DNA of 64,000 nucleotides from contig NC_087252.1 of the NCBI RefSeq assembly GCF_037042905.1, forward strand, positions 31,821,994-31,885,993, in the 5' to 3' direction. Position 1 is the first letter of the stretch. Every line of letters starts with the position of its first letter. The translations under genes were made by a program, and so were the position numbers. Origin of the DNA: Lytechinus pictus. Lineage: Eukaryota; Echinodermata; Echinoidea; Temnopleuroida; Toxopneustidae. Below the pieces are notes generated by a model that saw only the letters and a list, made by a program, of their open reading frames with translations, was not told the DNA's origin and did not search any database. Shown one piece after another: positions 53,201-62,173 of the stretch.

Positions 53201-55764
53201 GCTTCGAAAGAAACCAAGTATCAACATACATACAAATGCACACGTGGGACTGTGATGTACTTGCCTATGTGTTTTTATGTGTATTAATTCATGTGGAAAT
53301 CGGTCTTTTTGAGTCAAAAGAGAGGTCATAATTCCTCTTCTTAATACTTGCAAATAATCAGGGTACACCAGATTTTTGTAATATAGACTGTAGAATTTCA
53401 TTTCATTGGTGTAAAAGGTGACTTTGACTTAGATTTTCAAAGTTCTGTGGAAGATTTCTCAGCAGCAAAATTTTTTATCGCAGCTCCCTGAGTCTGAATA
53501 GGCTGAGCTAGATCTAGACTAGTAGAGCACAGCTAGCTGTATGCAGTGGCTTCATGCAAAGCTCACGCCAGCCGGCCGGCGCGGCTGGCTGGATAATAGC
53601 TACTGTATGCTATAGCTGTAGGCCTAATATGCAAACTGTGTGTGTGTGTATTTGTGTGTAGATCAACAAAAAAGGCGCATGACGAACTGGCTTGCAATTT
53701 GAGCTGTAGAAAGTTGATAAATGCGTGCAAAATTGGGAGAAAAATTGCGCTACTTTGAAAATTATTGGTTGCCCGATTCGGGCCACCAAAACTTAACATT
53801 TTATCAATAATGGTTGCCCGAGGTGAATTTTTGGTGGCCCCGGGCCACCGGGCCACCGCTAATGTCAGGATCTTTATTTTGAATGAAAAAAATCTCAGAA
53901 GCGATTTACAAACATTCCGATTACCTTATAACTCGTACATAATCGATAATGAAAGACTGGTTTCCAGGTACTGCTATTAAAATTTAAAATACTTTTTAAT
54001 ATCATTTTTTAAATCTTAAAATTGACATTAATACTAGTACATATTCTTTATGATCATAAAATACATTTTATAATACAGGTGTATGTTCATCTTGGATTTA
54101 ATCAGGTCTGGTACATTTTGTTTTCTTCTCACAAAAAATCTGATTTGCTCTTCTCAGTGTGCCTATGGTACTATTAAAGCATTGTATTCTATATAAAATT
54201 ATCATGTGGGCTATAGCTATTAAATTAATAATACCTGCCAAAAGTGCCAATAATATCTACATTTTTTTCTTAAGAATGTTAGTAAAGGTACTTTGCTGTT
54301 ACATAATTACATTCATTATTCATATTTCTTTCATTTTGCAACTAAGAAGTGCTGATGAAGTTCACTTCGGAAGGGTGTCATGTCCGTTACGCTAGTGTAT
54401 ATTGTCAAATAGTAAGCCATGAATAAAAAATAATCTTTACTATCAACTTTTTCTCTTTTAATTAGATGTGGCGGATGGGAGTAACTGGAAAATAATCATT
54501 AACTGTTGTTAACTGGTGTAAAAGAAATTTTTCCAAATATTTTTTTGTTTTATAAATATTGTACGTAAAAGCCCCCCTCTCAAATTGCAAAATAATAGGA
54601 GATATTACAGATTACCAGTTATGATGTGTGTCTCTAACCTCTAGCCTTAACAAGTAACCAATTAGACTTGTACCATATCTTGTAATAAAATAATTATATT
54701 CGCTTACAAAAAGTGGACGAAACTGTCATGTCCGTTACGCTTCATGTGTCATGTCCGTTACGCTACATTTTGAGCTATGAATACAGAATGCACTGTAAAA
54801 CTTTTGTTAAACACCATTTTATGGATAGAGCATGATCTTAAGGTTAAATTAACACCAGCGTCAGGTGCATGCAATCTAAGAATTCACAGGAATTTTGATA
54901 AGCAATAGGAGGTAAAAATGCTTCGTCCATTTCGTGTCATGTCCGTTACGCTGACAAAGAGTGCAATTTCTCCGCAACTGTTCAACGAAACGATTTGAAA
55001 TTTCATGTGTATGTAACTGATACTTAAATGTGTCTGATAAGCTCAGTAGCAATTATCAAATGACTGCTAATTCTACTGTATAAACCTTTGAATTACAAAA
55101 ATTTGTCTGAACGTCATGTCCGTTACGCTGGAATTGCCCACATGTAACATCATTTTGCTAGTTTCCTTATCTGATTTTGCGGTTTATGTTTCTGTAATAC
55201 CTGATTCAGATAGGTTAACACCATCCAAATCACAAAAGAAAAACATTCTGAATTGGCTCAGCCTTAAATTACTCTGAACCTAAATACGGTAGGTTTAACT
55301 CACATTTTTTGTTTACTCAATAATTAAAGTAAAGTCTACTATATAAGTCTGCTAAAAAGTCTACTTAGTCCAATGCACATGTATATCTTCCTGTTTTAGA
55401 CATTAGACTACGGGTACGTGCTGAATACTGCTGTCATGACAACGCTCTCGTAGGCCACCTACACTCCATTGTACGGCATCCATTGAGGCGGCATCTGGAC
55501 CTGTTCTCACAAGCCAGTGCCATATTGAAAGGTCGCGACCTTGGATCCATCGTATGTGACATCAAGTTTTCAGAGTTGACGTATCTTGACGCTTTCTGGC
55601 GAGACTACATCAACGGATCGCTTCAGGCTGCTCTGAAAGATGTCTTCATAACGGATTCTTTGAGGACGGCTGTAGGAGATGAAGCCATCAAACTCTTGGT
55701 CAATGTAGATGAAGACGACTATAGAGCTGGAAGAAGTAAACTTCTCTTGAACTTAATAAATTAA
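37907..55764 (+). CDS. DEDD: DEDD-type death effector domain-containing protein, three coding exons
   Basis: Exons 37907-38273, 47822-48196 and 55400-55764 join in phase 1 at both junctions to encode 368 residues. Residues 38-115 are a death effector domain (LLSLHEMF...LRLITRHDLIPFVTR). Basic clusters KRKRGK (16-21) and RRKRKR (117-122) suggest nuclear import. Residues 124-247 are a Ser/Pro-rich linker. Residues 248-368 carry the family's conserved C terminus (DIRLRVRAEYC, then GSIVCDIKFSELTYLDAFW and AIKLLVNVDEDDY). Vertebrate DEDD and DEDD2 (about 320 residues) are nuclear/nucleolar proteins that bind DNA and caspases and modulate apoptosis; this role is inferred here. The extra length lies mainly in the linker. 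Start context GAGATGG is good. An AATAAA overlaps the stop codon (55755-55760). Confidence 0.93.
38499..39076 (-). repeat. 3' LTR (relative to element orientation)
   Basis: Plus-strand ends TGTGGTAAAATT and ATTTTTACCACA are inverted copies of each other, with TG...CA termini. Confidence 0.9.
39077..39084 (-). promoter_or_regulatory. Polypurine tract
   Basis: On the minus strand GGGGGGAG directly precedes the 3' LTR, fixing the element's orientation. Confidence 0.75.
39740..39885. repeat. TGCAAGTTCTAGAC minisatellite
   Basis: CTGCAAGTTCTAGACCACAA and variants with CTGACTTTC recur about every 24-25 bp, five copies. It lies in the non-coding part of the LTR element, and its translation is not a gene. 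Confidence 0.8.
42739..43524 (-). CDS. Second frame of the gag-like region, unknown function
   Basis: 261 codons following the gag-like frame but shifted by one base relative to it. It begins near MDPPKSGSLISG and contains tandem copies of a unit such as GFDPKVESDVALTTSLET (three copies, about 60-100 bp of DNA each). The C terminus (YWDSAVAFQLHQSHGW and onward) is not recognised. It could be the C-terminal part of a frameshifted gag or a separate product. No protease or polymerase motif is visible. Confidence 0.5.
   Translation of the reverse strand: MDPPKSGSLISGNGEGFDPTVEINVALTTALETEGSQSSGEGFDPKVESDVALTTSLETKGFDPKVESDVALTTSLETEGSQSIPDQGLTSTVRVKLDLSNKIDEGVSSFSSEGPCLIVNAPIISESANEQCKDLISDPLFLSPKVVEREATPAKTELPADVNKMTVNSNISDSSEITIQSKPNLYYVNMCKIGLNLLRFNPNPHKHAVYWDSAVAFQLHQSHGWSDPLLYSGIARDHRRYPFRLYGTTLVPPWNCFILPA
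43563..44171 (-). CDS. Gag-like protein of the LTR element
   Basis: 202 residues. The segment YDGINGSWEVFLQQFSRYAD, then WTARQRINNLYLCLQGQAAE, is the capsid pattern of Ty3/Gypsy-like gag proteins (pattern Y-x-G-x-x-x-W-x-x-F...L...L-x-G-x-A). No CCHC knuckle was seen. It lies about 1.2 kb downstream of the internal LTR copy. The stop at 43563 is followed by an open frame one base out of phase. Confidence 0.7.
   Translation of the reverse strand: MFYRSRWQTSSAWCTKDKVSVLDKPSYDGINGSWEVFLQQFSRYADKAGWTARQRINNLYLCLQGQAAEFCAAIFESNPKIDFFDLVFELGNRFGHDPPNTFPQNVQTHQRWHSSVVSPFTYFPSPRTQSPVQVTPNILQDSTPKSCSYSRDSDGVGKSQWKTEMASINNKLDNLISTLSELSKSNNHPNWEGLKIEADLQP
45385..45879 (-). repeat. Internal, truncated and diverged LTR copy
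   Basis: Starts TGTGGTAAAATTAGG and follows the outer LTRs through CCGAAGGGCGAACGGGCGAA and GTGTATTCTATGCTCCAACC, then stops about 90 bp before their other end. It carries many differences, including a duplicated TATAATTGCCG segment. It is therefore older than, or separate from, the outer pair. Confidence 0.85.
45880..45895 (-). promoter_or_regulatory. Primer-binding-site-like segment between two LTRs
   Basis: On the minus strand the 5' LTR is followed by G and then TGGCGCTGCGAGCAG. From memory this is close to the complement of a serine tRNA 3' end. A related TGGCGCTTGCGAACC follows the internal LTR copy at 45383-45369. Confidence 0.6.
45896..46472 (-). repeat. 5' LTR (relative to element orientation)
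   Basis: 577 bp, matching 38499-39076 except for one substitution and one T. Confidence 0.9.
46696..46910. mobile_element. hAT-like MITE, GGTGGCCCG family
   Basis: CAAGGTTCCACACTAACTTT at the left and GCTAATGTTGAGCCCTG at the right form imperfect inverted ends, with GTGGCCCG modules in both orientations. Other copies lie at 49247-49480 and 52449-53875. Confidence 0.7.
46911..47068. mobile_element. Foldback MITE with GTTTCATGAAA / TGATGAAAC ends
   Basis: GGGGCGTTTCATGAAAGGAC at the left; TTGATGAAACACTCCCC at the right. ACTTGTCGGAC and GTCCGACAAGT-like words are inverted inside. It abuts the previous MITE directly. Confidence 0.6.
47070..47740 (+). repeat. (ATC)n array with a ~420-bp tandem duplication
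   Basis: Interrupted CATCATCATC repeats. The junction words TTATCATCATCATTGTCA and AATAAAGCCCTT plus GAAAGAGGGATA occur at both about 47250-47310 and 47670-47735, so the whole block was duplicated. It ends about 80 bp before DEDD exon 2. Confidence 0.85.
47822..48196 (+). CDS. DEDD: DEDD coding exon 2 (Ser-rich linker)
   Basis: Encodes residues 123-247. The acceptor TTTTTTAATTAACAACACAG-like tract ends ACAACAG|GTGTT. The first residues VADPVDDYLDL resemble the VDKYLE segment after the vertebrate DED. Two serine runs are encoded mainly by TCA/TCC repeats. The donor is ATGTG|GTAAGA, and the join gives HTC-DIRLRVRAEYC, matching the vertebrate protein across the splice. Confidence 0.88.
48197..49246. 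other. DEDD intron 2, no element recognised
   Basis: Ordinary AT-rich intron. A C run lies at 48750-48760 and another near 49000. No exon or repeat was supported. Confidence 0.45.
49247..49480. mobile_element. hAT-like MITE, GGTGGCCCG family
   Basis: CAAGGCTCCACACTAACTTT at the left, GCTAATGTCGAGCCCTG at the right. ATTCCTG flanks both sides (49240-49246 and 49481-49487), supporting an approximately 8-bp target duplication. Confidence 0.78.
49620..49782. mobile_element. Near-perfect hairpin element
   Basis: GATGCATGGGTTAGAGTGGG with GGAACTGTGTGCACAAGGTA on the left arm pairs with CGCGTGCACACAGTTCC and CCCATGCATCATC on the right. The loop is about 30 bp and contains CGAGGCGCAGCCGAG. Confidence 0.75.
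49829..49970. repeat. ~22-bp repeats with TTACTGGACGCATGA
   Basis: Six copies of (T)TTACTGGACGCATGATTT, some inverted (TTTCATGCGTCCGGTAAAT at 49848). The array is immediately right of the hairpin element. Confidence 0.85.
49971..51166. other. DEDD intron 2, no element recognised
   Basis: AT-rich intron with a GC-richer patch at 50160-50240 (CGGGCCGCACCGGGGGCCAG). No exon supported. Confidence 0.4.
51552..51739. repeat. Left subterminal copies of GTCATGTCCGTTACGC
   Basis: Plus orientation at 51552 (15 of 16 bases); minus orientation at 51703-51718 and 51724-51739 (GCGTAACGGACATGAC). Confidence 0.9.
52449..53875. mobile_element. Longer GGTGGCCCG-family element nested in the 3.97-kb element
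   Basis: CAAGGCTCCACATTAACTTT with CGTTCGGGCCACCAAAACC at the left; GATTCGGGCCACCAAAACTT, GGGCCACCGGGCCACC and GCTAATGTCAGGA at the right. The right tip is decayed. About 1.2 kb between them is unique and non-coding; alternatively these are two adjacent partial copies. Confidence 0.55.
54377..55128 (+). repeat. Right subterminal copies of GTCATGTCCGTTACGC
   Basis: Exact 16-mers at 54377, 54724, 54748, 54936 and 55113, all in plus orientation. Confidence 0.9.
55400..55764 (+). CDS. DEDD: DEDD coding exon 3 (conserved C-terminal domain)
   Basis: Encodes residues 248-368 and the stop. The acceptor is CCTGTTTTAG|ACATT. The sequence is the best conserved part of the protein, close to vertebrate DEDD from DIRLRVRAEYC through RDYINGSLQAALKDVFITDS to the end. 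Confidence 0.95.
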
Positions 55765-56110
55765 TGCCCAACAGATGGGGCCCTGATATGATGATGATTA
55801 TTTGAACTTCTTATCTGATTCAAATTTTTAAGGTAAGGGGTATGTACATTACAGTAGAATGTATAGTCGACCTGTAAAGTTAGATAATCGACCTAGTCAA
55901 AGAATTTTTGTTCAGATCAGAATATGCAAAGCATCTTAACCCGTTTAACACTGAATGCTGTTTTCCCATAGGTCCCCTTTGTATACAGTCCACTAGCAAT
56001 AAGAATAGGTTAAGTCAAACAGATTTCTGTGATCTGAAGATATTTGACTTGAAGAATTTTTTCATATTTATAATGCTGTTTGTAAAGTTATACATGACTC
56101 AATATTAATT
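55765..56110. other. DEDD 3' flank / 3' UTR
   Basis: Non-coding AT-rich sequence after the DEDD stop. Transcript end not determined. Confidence 0.5.
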
Positions 56111-56113
56111 TTA

Positions 56114-56330
56114 AAGGAAACCAAACCCCAATTTTAGAGAATCATTCTAATCTAAGAAGAAAGAGTAAAATGAGAGGACCAATTTAAAACAAGTTTCATC
56201 AAAATCTGTTGTAAAATAAGAGAGTCATGGAAGTTTGAAAAGTCTTGCACTTTTTATGGTAATCCACAAATTTGATGAAACTTGTTTAAAATCACTCCAC
56301 ACATCTTACCCTTTCCAATAAGGTTAAATT
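56114..56330. mobile_element. Fragment of a TTAA-type MITE
   Basis: TTTTAAAGGAAACCAAACCC begins like other TTAA-AGG elements, followed by TTTCATCAAAATCTGTTGTA and TAAGAGAGTCATGGAAG, then an inverted TTTGATGAAACTTGTTT. No right tip was found. Confidence 0.5.
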
Positions 56331-57685
56331 CTTGCCCTGGTTTTGCTTTACTTAAATGAAAGATTTGTTGATAATGTTGCTGCATGTACTGCAGATTAGA
56401 ACTGTATCAAGTTGTATTCATACATATGAAAGAAAGATTATATATTCTGTTCATTTTTATTTTCACAATTGAAAAGTAAATTCCTAATAATCGTGATTCT
56501 GTGTAACCAATTTTATTTATTTTATATTTACAGTCCTCAAAGGAATTTTTTTCTCTTCTAGACTTGAAAATACATGGGTAATTTCTGATATACAGTGTAT
56601 GAAGAAGGCACAAAAAAGGCCGTTTCGTGAAATCGCGGAAAATCACTGTGTCCCTACCTAATAGCAGGTATTATTGACAACGAGAGAAAGGTTATCGATA
56701 TCGCTGAGTGGCAAAAAAACAAGCGATTATCGACAAGACTATCGATAAAGATGTTATCGATAACAGCCCTACGTAAAATGCTTTCAATCAATTCAATTCA
56801 CTAACATTTATTTCCAAAGGCTCGCATTATTTAAGACATTAATAAGAGTTACAATATACAGTGGTGTGAGAGTTCAGATTTTCATCTGATTTCAGATTTG
56901 TTTTGTTTTGATTTTCAGCTTAATTTCAGCTAATTTTTGGCCTTCCTCTGTACAAAAAGTATGGGAGCTCTTTCTATGTCAGACTTTTTCAACACTCTTC
57001 AGCTTTTTTCAGATCTTTTTATTTGTGACCACTCACACCCCTGAATATAGGATGTTTCTAAAAAAAAAAGGTAACCAAAGTTTAAAATTAAAGGTCAACT
57101 TTATCAAGAATACATGATTTATTCTTGTGATTTTTATTCTGCATTATAACTGAGTCATTCATCAACTTTAATTCGGTACTGTAAATGACTTATTTTATGA
57201 CAAGATTGTATATTATCAGTTATTGTTGTATTACTATTAAACACTCACTATCTGATTATTTTTGTACATTGACTGTGAAAACAAATGTAAACTGGAGCCA
57301 TATTGTCTGTGAAAGCAAATGTACATGTAAACTGAAGGTTTATTAAATAAAACACCCTACTGTGGGGGAAAAAGAAATTGGAAAAAAAAACACTTTAATT
57401 TGACACCTTGCGTCACAATTGTCCTGGGTCACAGAGTTACTTTTATGGCCCTTCGAAAGTCAAGGGTACAAAACCTACTTTTTCAAAGTTTTTGCTTTTA
57501 ACGTACATGCAAGAAATCCACTTTGTTGTAAGGTGTTGGTTTCATTGAGAGTTTTTTCTTGCATATTTCAGTGAAATGCTATCCCTTCTGCTACTATTTT
57601 GCGATTGCATGTTACGTAACTGGTGTCTAGCTGCAATTTTGATTTAGCACATCCTTATGTGACTTTGCAAGCACAGGTTTGTGCT
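56331..57685. other. No gene seen
   Basis: AT-rich intergenic DNA. The TTATCGATA words at 56693-56760 form short palindromes only. Confidence 0.4.
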
Positions 57686-57689
57686 TGTG

Positions 57690-57845
57690 AATACTCCCCA
57701 GGGAGTGGAGGATGTGCACACATTTTGTGCGGGAATGACTGATGATTCCGATGACCGGGGTAATGATATTTCTGTAAAGCGCTTACACGTTGCTCCGATG
57801 TATTAAGCGCTATATAAAAGCAGATTATTATATTATTATTATTTT
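57690..57845 (+). mobile_element. 5'-truncated SINE tail
   Basis: GGGGTAATGATATTTCTGTA, AGCGCTTACACG, TTAAGCGCTATATAAAAGC and ATTATTATTATT match the 3' part of the SINEs at 2249 and 14696 in order. Confidence 0.55.
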
Positions 57846-58459
57846 GGTATGAGATACCTGATACATGTTCTTCGTCACAATCACGCAATGGTTAAAAGAG
57901 CAACGCAAGACATACATCGTTGACAGGGGAGGTACTTCGAAAACGTTGAAAGTGTCGGTGTAAAAGGTAGGGATGAATAATGTGTTCAACAGAAATTTAA
58001 GCCAGGCAGTTGATATGTACGCAAGTCACTCACAAACAGTTAACGGAGCGGATAGCATTTTACTGAAATTTGAAGGGAAAAACTGATGAAACCAAAATCT
58101 AACAACAAAGTTAGTTTCGTGCAGGTACATGAAAACCCCAAGCTTGGAAAAAGTCTGTTTTGTTCCATTCTTCTTCGATGGACCATTACTCTGTGACCCG
58201 TGGCAATTGTGATGCAAGCAAGGTGTCAAAATTAAAGTTGATGAGGTACTCAGTTATGTAGAATAGAAATGACAAGAATAAATCATGTATTCTTGATATA
58301 GCTGACCTTTGAACTTTAGTTACCTGTTTTTAGAAACACCCTGTATAATCAAGGCGACAGCTCGTTCTCCCTATTCAATCCTTTAACTGTGTTCTGTGAT
58401 TCCCAATCGGCTTTATACATGGACAAAGCAGTTTCAGTTGGCAGTGGGTTAACTGACCA

Positions 58460-58586
58460 GGGGCCCGTTGCAGAAAGAGTTGCAAATCATGCGCAGCTTG
58501 ATTTTCAACCAATCAACAGCACGCATTTGGGACTTGCGATTGATTTTTTGACTTGCGTTTAAATGCAACTTTCTGCAACGGACCCC
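58460..58586. mobile_element. 127-bp palindromic MITE
   Basis: GGGGCCCGTTGCAGAAAGAG at the left and TTTCTGCAACGGACCCC at the right, with internal TTGATTTTCAACCAATCAA-type pairing. Confidence 0.75.
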
Positions 58587-58708
58587 TATTCAGTCTATTA
58601 CAGTAGTATTAGCTGGGTAAGGGTTTGGCCTATGGTGATCTGCACCTATCTATGGAGAACATGAACAAATTGTATAACTGGAGACTCCTCTGGTGGGAAG
58701 TCTCAGGA

Positions 58709-58951
58709 AGTGGCGGATCCAGGTTGGGGAACATCTGGCCCTTGCCCCACCCCCCTCCCCTTTTGAAACCCATAAAAACTAATTTGAGTGAAAAATGTGC
58801 ATACGCAAATGGTGACCTTTTTTTGGGGGGGGGCGGGGATGGCTTGCCAAATTTGTTTGTGACACAAATAACCATCATTTTTATTAGTCAGAATTTTTCT
58901 GAACTGAAATGTCCCCCCTCCCCCCTTTGGAAAATCCTGGATTCACCCTGG
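58709..58951. mobile_element. hAT-like MITE with G/C runs
   Basis: AGTGGCGGATCCAGG at the left and CCTGGATTCACCCTG at the right are imperfect inverted ends enclosing C- and G-rich runs. Confidence 0.55.
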
Positions 58952-59036
58952 TCTGAGGCAGGACTTACTCTGGATGTGACTACAGCTTCATTCTTTACTA
59001 TTTTTTTTGTTGTCAACATACATGCAATTGCATATA

Positions 59037-59432
59037 TGTGACCAGTCACCCCAAAAATCAACAGTAAGTCGCCCAAAATGAATATTGAGATTTACATTGA
59101 GCATGGAAAACCACTTCCTAAGATAAAGATGACATGAAATTTGATCAACAATAGTTTGGGGTTCACTCAAGTATGAGATGTGCACACGTGCACACTCTGC
59201 AATCTTGGTGTAACTTCCAAGTAGTAAACTCAATGGTGTCAAAGAAACTCTTGTATCTTTTATTTCATACAACTTTAAAACTTCAAATTTTCACAGTATG
59301 AAGAAGAAGAATTGCTCTTTCAGATAAGTAAGTTTTCTAAATTTTGCTTTTTGGAGACCAAATTACTATTTTGGCTATTTACAGAGAACCTTCCATGGCG
59401 ACTTATTGTTGGTTTTGGGGTGGCCGGTCACA
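59037..59432. mobile_element. TA-flanked foldback MITE
   Basis: TGTGACCAGTCACCCCAAAA and ATCAACAGTAAGTCGCC at the left pair with GGCGACTTATTGTTGG and TTTTGGGGTGGCCGGTCACA at the right. TA lies outside both ends. Confidence 0.8.
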
Positions 59433-59623
59433 TATACACATTTTTGATATAGATAGAGGTAAACTTGCTTAGGTCATCCTTTCATATTAAAGTTGAAGCA
59501 GTTTATTTCAAACCAGATTATGCAAAACGTATTATTTGCCTCCTACTTAACTTTCATGTTGATTTCGGTAGTTCCAGAAGATTAGACTTAAGGAAGGTTA
59601 CCTGTATCATTTATTAAGGTTAA

Positions 59624-60388
59624 AAGGATACTCCAGGCTAAACGTAAATTGGCCCATATTCCGAACTCTGGTTTGTCTTAGACCATGGTTTAACTCTGCG
59701 CTAAAATTATGGGAAGCCAAACTTGTCAAAATTTGTTCACATGGTATGTTTCTTATGTTTTCTGTGCTCTACTGTTAGAGATTTATTATTGGCTATCCAT
59801 AGTTAAACCACAATTTCAAACCAGAGTTTAAATTAAATACGACTTCAAAATATTGGCCATTATATCTAGGGTAAAATTCACTTAACAACATGCTTTTAAT
59901 TCTGAATAAATAACATTAAAATTGAGCAATATTTTGTAAAACCAGTTATATTCATGCCATCATGAATATGCAATAAATGATCCGATGATGTCATGTCCCC
60001 ACTTTCCTTTTTCTTTTAAATTACATGAAACCATAATTTTTTCATATTTTCAAACAAGATGATATGTCTCCCTTTAATAAATAAGTTGCAGCAATAATTA
60101 TTTGTCTAACACTTTAAGTCAAGTGTCAATCCAATATATTATTTCATTATTGGAGGAAAAATTGAAGGAGATAATTATTATCTCATATAATTAAATACAG
60201 AAGAATAAGTGGGGATATGACATCAGCTTGCTCATTGCATATTCATGAAGACATGCAGAGAACTCTTTTACCGACATAATGTAAAATTTTAAATTGTTGC
60301 TTTGTTATTCCTTGTTCGGTTTTTATGAATTTTTCTTTTTTTTTGTTAAGTTGGATTTTACCTAATCTGTTAAGCCTGGAGTACCCCT
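59624..60388. mobile_element. TTAA-flanked MITE with a nested hairpin
   Basis: TTAA then AAGGATACTCCAGGCT at the left; AGCCTGGAGTACCCCT then TTAA at the right. The centre carries CATGAATATGCAATAAATGA and ATGTCCCCACTTTCC as in the 15900 family. A second inverted pair inside (TTGGCCCATATTCCGAACTC and CAAAATATTGGCC, about 59649-59862) looks like a separate insertion. Confidence 0.75.
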
Positions 60389-60696
60389 TTAAGGTGAATT
60401 GTATAATAACTTGATGCTAATGAAGAGAAAATGAGATGCAAATGAACTTATTACAAACAGACTGAAAGTTTTTTTTTCCAAGGTTCTTGTAAAGTAATAC
60501 AAATACATTTATCTCCACCCAATTGGCAACCTTCAAATGTTGAAAGATGACATTTTGTTGACCTATTGGATAATCTATGGAATTATAAATGTTTTTGTTG
60601 TCTTGGAATGTACAATAAAGATATATGGATTTAAACTGATTTTGCCACATGATTTGCTGGTTTTATTTTGTTTTTTTATCAAATCAGTTACATGTA

Positions 60697-61511
60697 CAGT
60701 GCGTCCCACAAAAAACGAAACCGAGATTTATCGATGATTTATCATAATTTAATCACAAATACAATAGACAAATGACCTACCATTGTAAAGCTTAGAATCT
60801 CCTCTTTCATCTGAAATTACTTAGATTATTTCTCATTCACGCATGAGTGAGCAAAAACAATTTGAAGAGGGGATACCAAAAAGTCATTTGGCGGGCTGTA
60901 TCTGGGTTTCAAAAAGAAAACCACATTTCTAAAAAGTTCAATATCTGCTCTTTAATTTGATACCTCAATTACAGAAAATGGTCAAGAAATAAGAAAGTTC
61001 TGGTTATTTGAAATAAGGCTTGAATTTCAATAATTTCATAAAATGAAGAGGTTTTACAGGCAAGCGTTCAAACTCACTCGACACTCCGTTTTGTTGACGA
61101 TCAGCCATGCATGAAGTCTTTTGTTATCCATGCGATAGCTTCTGTGGGAAACCGGTGAAAATCCGTTTATTTAATGAAATTATGGAAATACAAGCATTGT
61201 TTCGACGTAACTTTTTTACTTCTTGACCATTTTTTGTGATTAAGGTATCAAATTAAAGAGCAGATATTGAGCTTTTTAGGCATGTGATTTTCTTTTTAAA
61301 ATTCAGATACCCCCTGCCAAATGAGTTTTTGGTATCCTTTCTTCAAATTGTTTTTGCTCACTCATGCGTGAATGAGGAATAATCTAAGTCATATCAGATG
61401 AAAGAGGAGATTCTAAGCTTTACATTGGTAGGTCATTTGTCTATTGTATTTGTGATTAAGTTATGATAAATCATCGCTAAATCTCGGTTTCGTTTTTTCT
61501 GGGACGCACTG
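60697..61511. mobile_element. TA-flanked element with ~230-bp inverted arms
   Basis: CAGTGCGTCCCACAAAAAAC at the left; GTTTTTTCTGGGACGCACTG at the right; TA outside both. The arms match for over 200 bp, including ATTCACGCATGAGTGAGCAA versus TTGCTCACTCATGCGTGAAT. The end sequence suggests a Tc1/mariner-type MITE. Confidence 0.88.
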
Positions 61512-62170
61512 TATAACACTTGCAAACAATAGTAAATATAATCTGGATTTGTATTAATCATTGGGTCAGTGTAAAGTATGGACCTACTAGGTCCATGGGT
61601 AAAGTGAAATTTGGAAGGTCACAACTTTCTTACTTTGTATCCAACTCTTATTGAATTTCTAGTGGTATACTAGATTTTCCCAGTTTATTCAAATAAACTT
61701 TATGCAGGGGTCAACCTTTAAAATATGAATTATTCAATCATGGTTTTGATGTGATGATTTGAATGGAGAAAAAATATTAGAAAAAAGGGAATGGTTCAAG
61801 TTTGAGAGATATTGGAACATGAATTTGATTTTCTTTTAAATATTTTGGTGAACATAATCAGAGGAGAGAGATATGAAGGATGTCAAGGATATTGCGAGGG
61901 AGAGAGGGGGGGGGGGGGGGAGAAGAAGAAGGGTGGATAGAGGAAGAGAGGGGAGAGCTAGAAAGGAGCTAGAATTAAAGAACAGAATGAGAAGATAAGA
62001 ATGAAAAGCAAGCAATAAAAAAGAAATTCAGGGGGTGGGGCATTTTTTTAAATGAAATTTTTGAAGTTACTCTAATTATTGCAGTGAATGAGGATTTTCC
62101 AGGACATGAAACTTGGTGGGAGGGGGGAGAGCCTGATTTTTTTAAAAGAGCAAGTGCTAAGCCAGTCTAT
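61512..62170. other. No gene seen; purine-rich patch
   Basis: 61860-61990 is almost all purine on the plus strand, with a run of about 16 G near 61907. Confidence 0.5.
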
Positions 62171-62173
62171 GTG

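Larger units (their letters stand above)
51171..55139. mobile_element. 3.97-kb inverted-repeat element with subterminal motif arrays
   Basis: The left tip GGGCAATTCCA is inverted at the right (TGGAATTGCCC). ACAT lies outside both tips (51167-51170 and 55140-55143), a candidate 4-bp target duplication. GTCATGTCCGTTACGC occurs three times in the left 570 bp and five times in the right 765 bp. Such subterminal repeats are typical transposase-binding sites. The interior has no transposase and includes a GGTGGCCCG-family element. The superfamily is unassigned. Confidence 0.75.

Noticed and set aside
58630-58878. Frames over the G/C-run region
   Set aside because: They fall in a hAT-like MITE with homopolymer runs.
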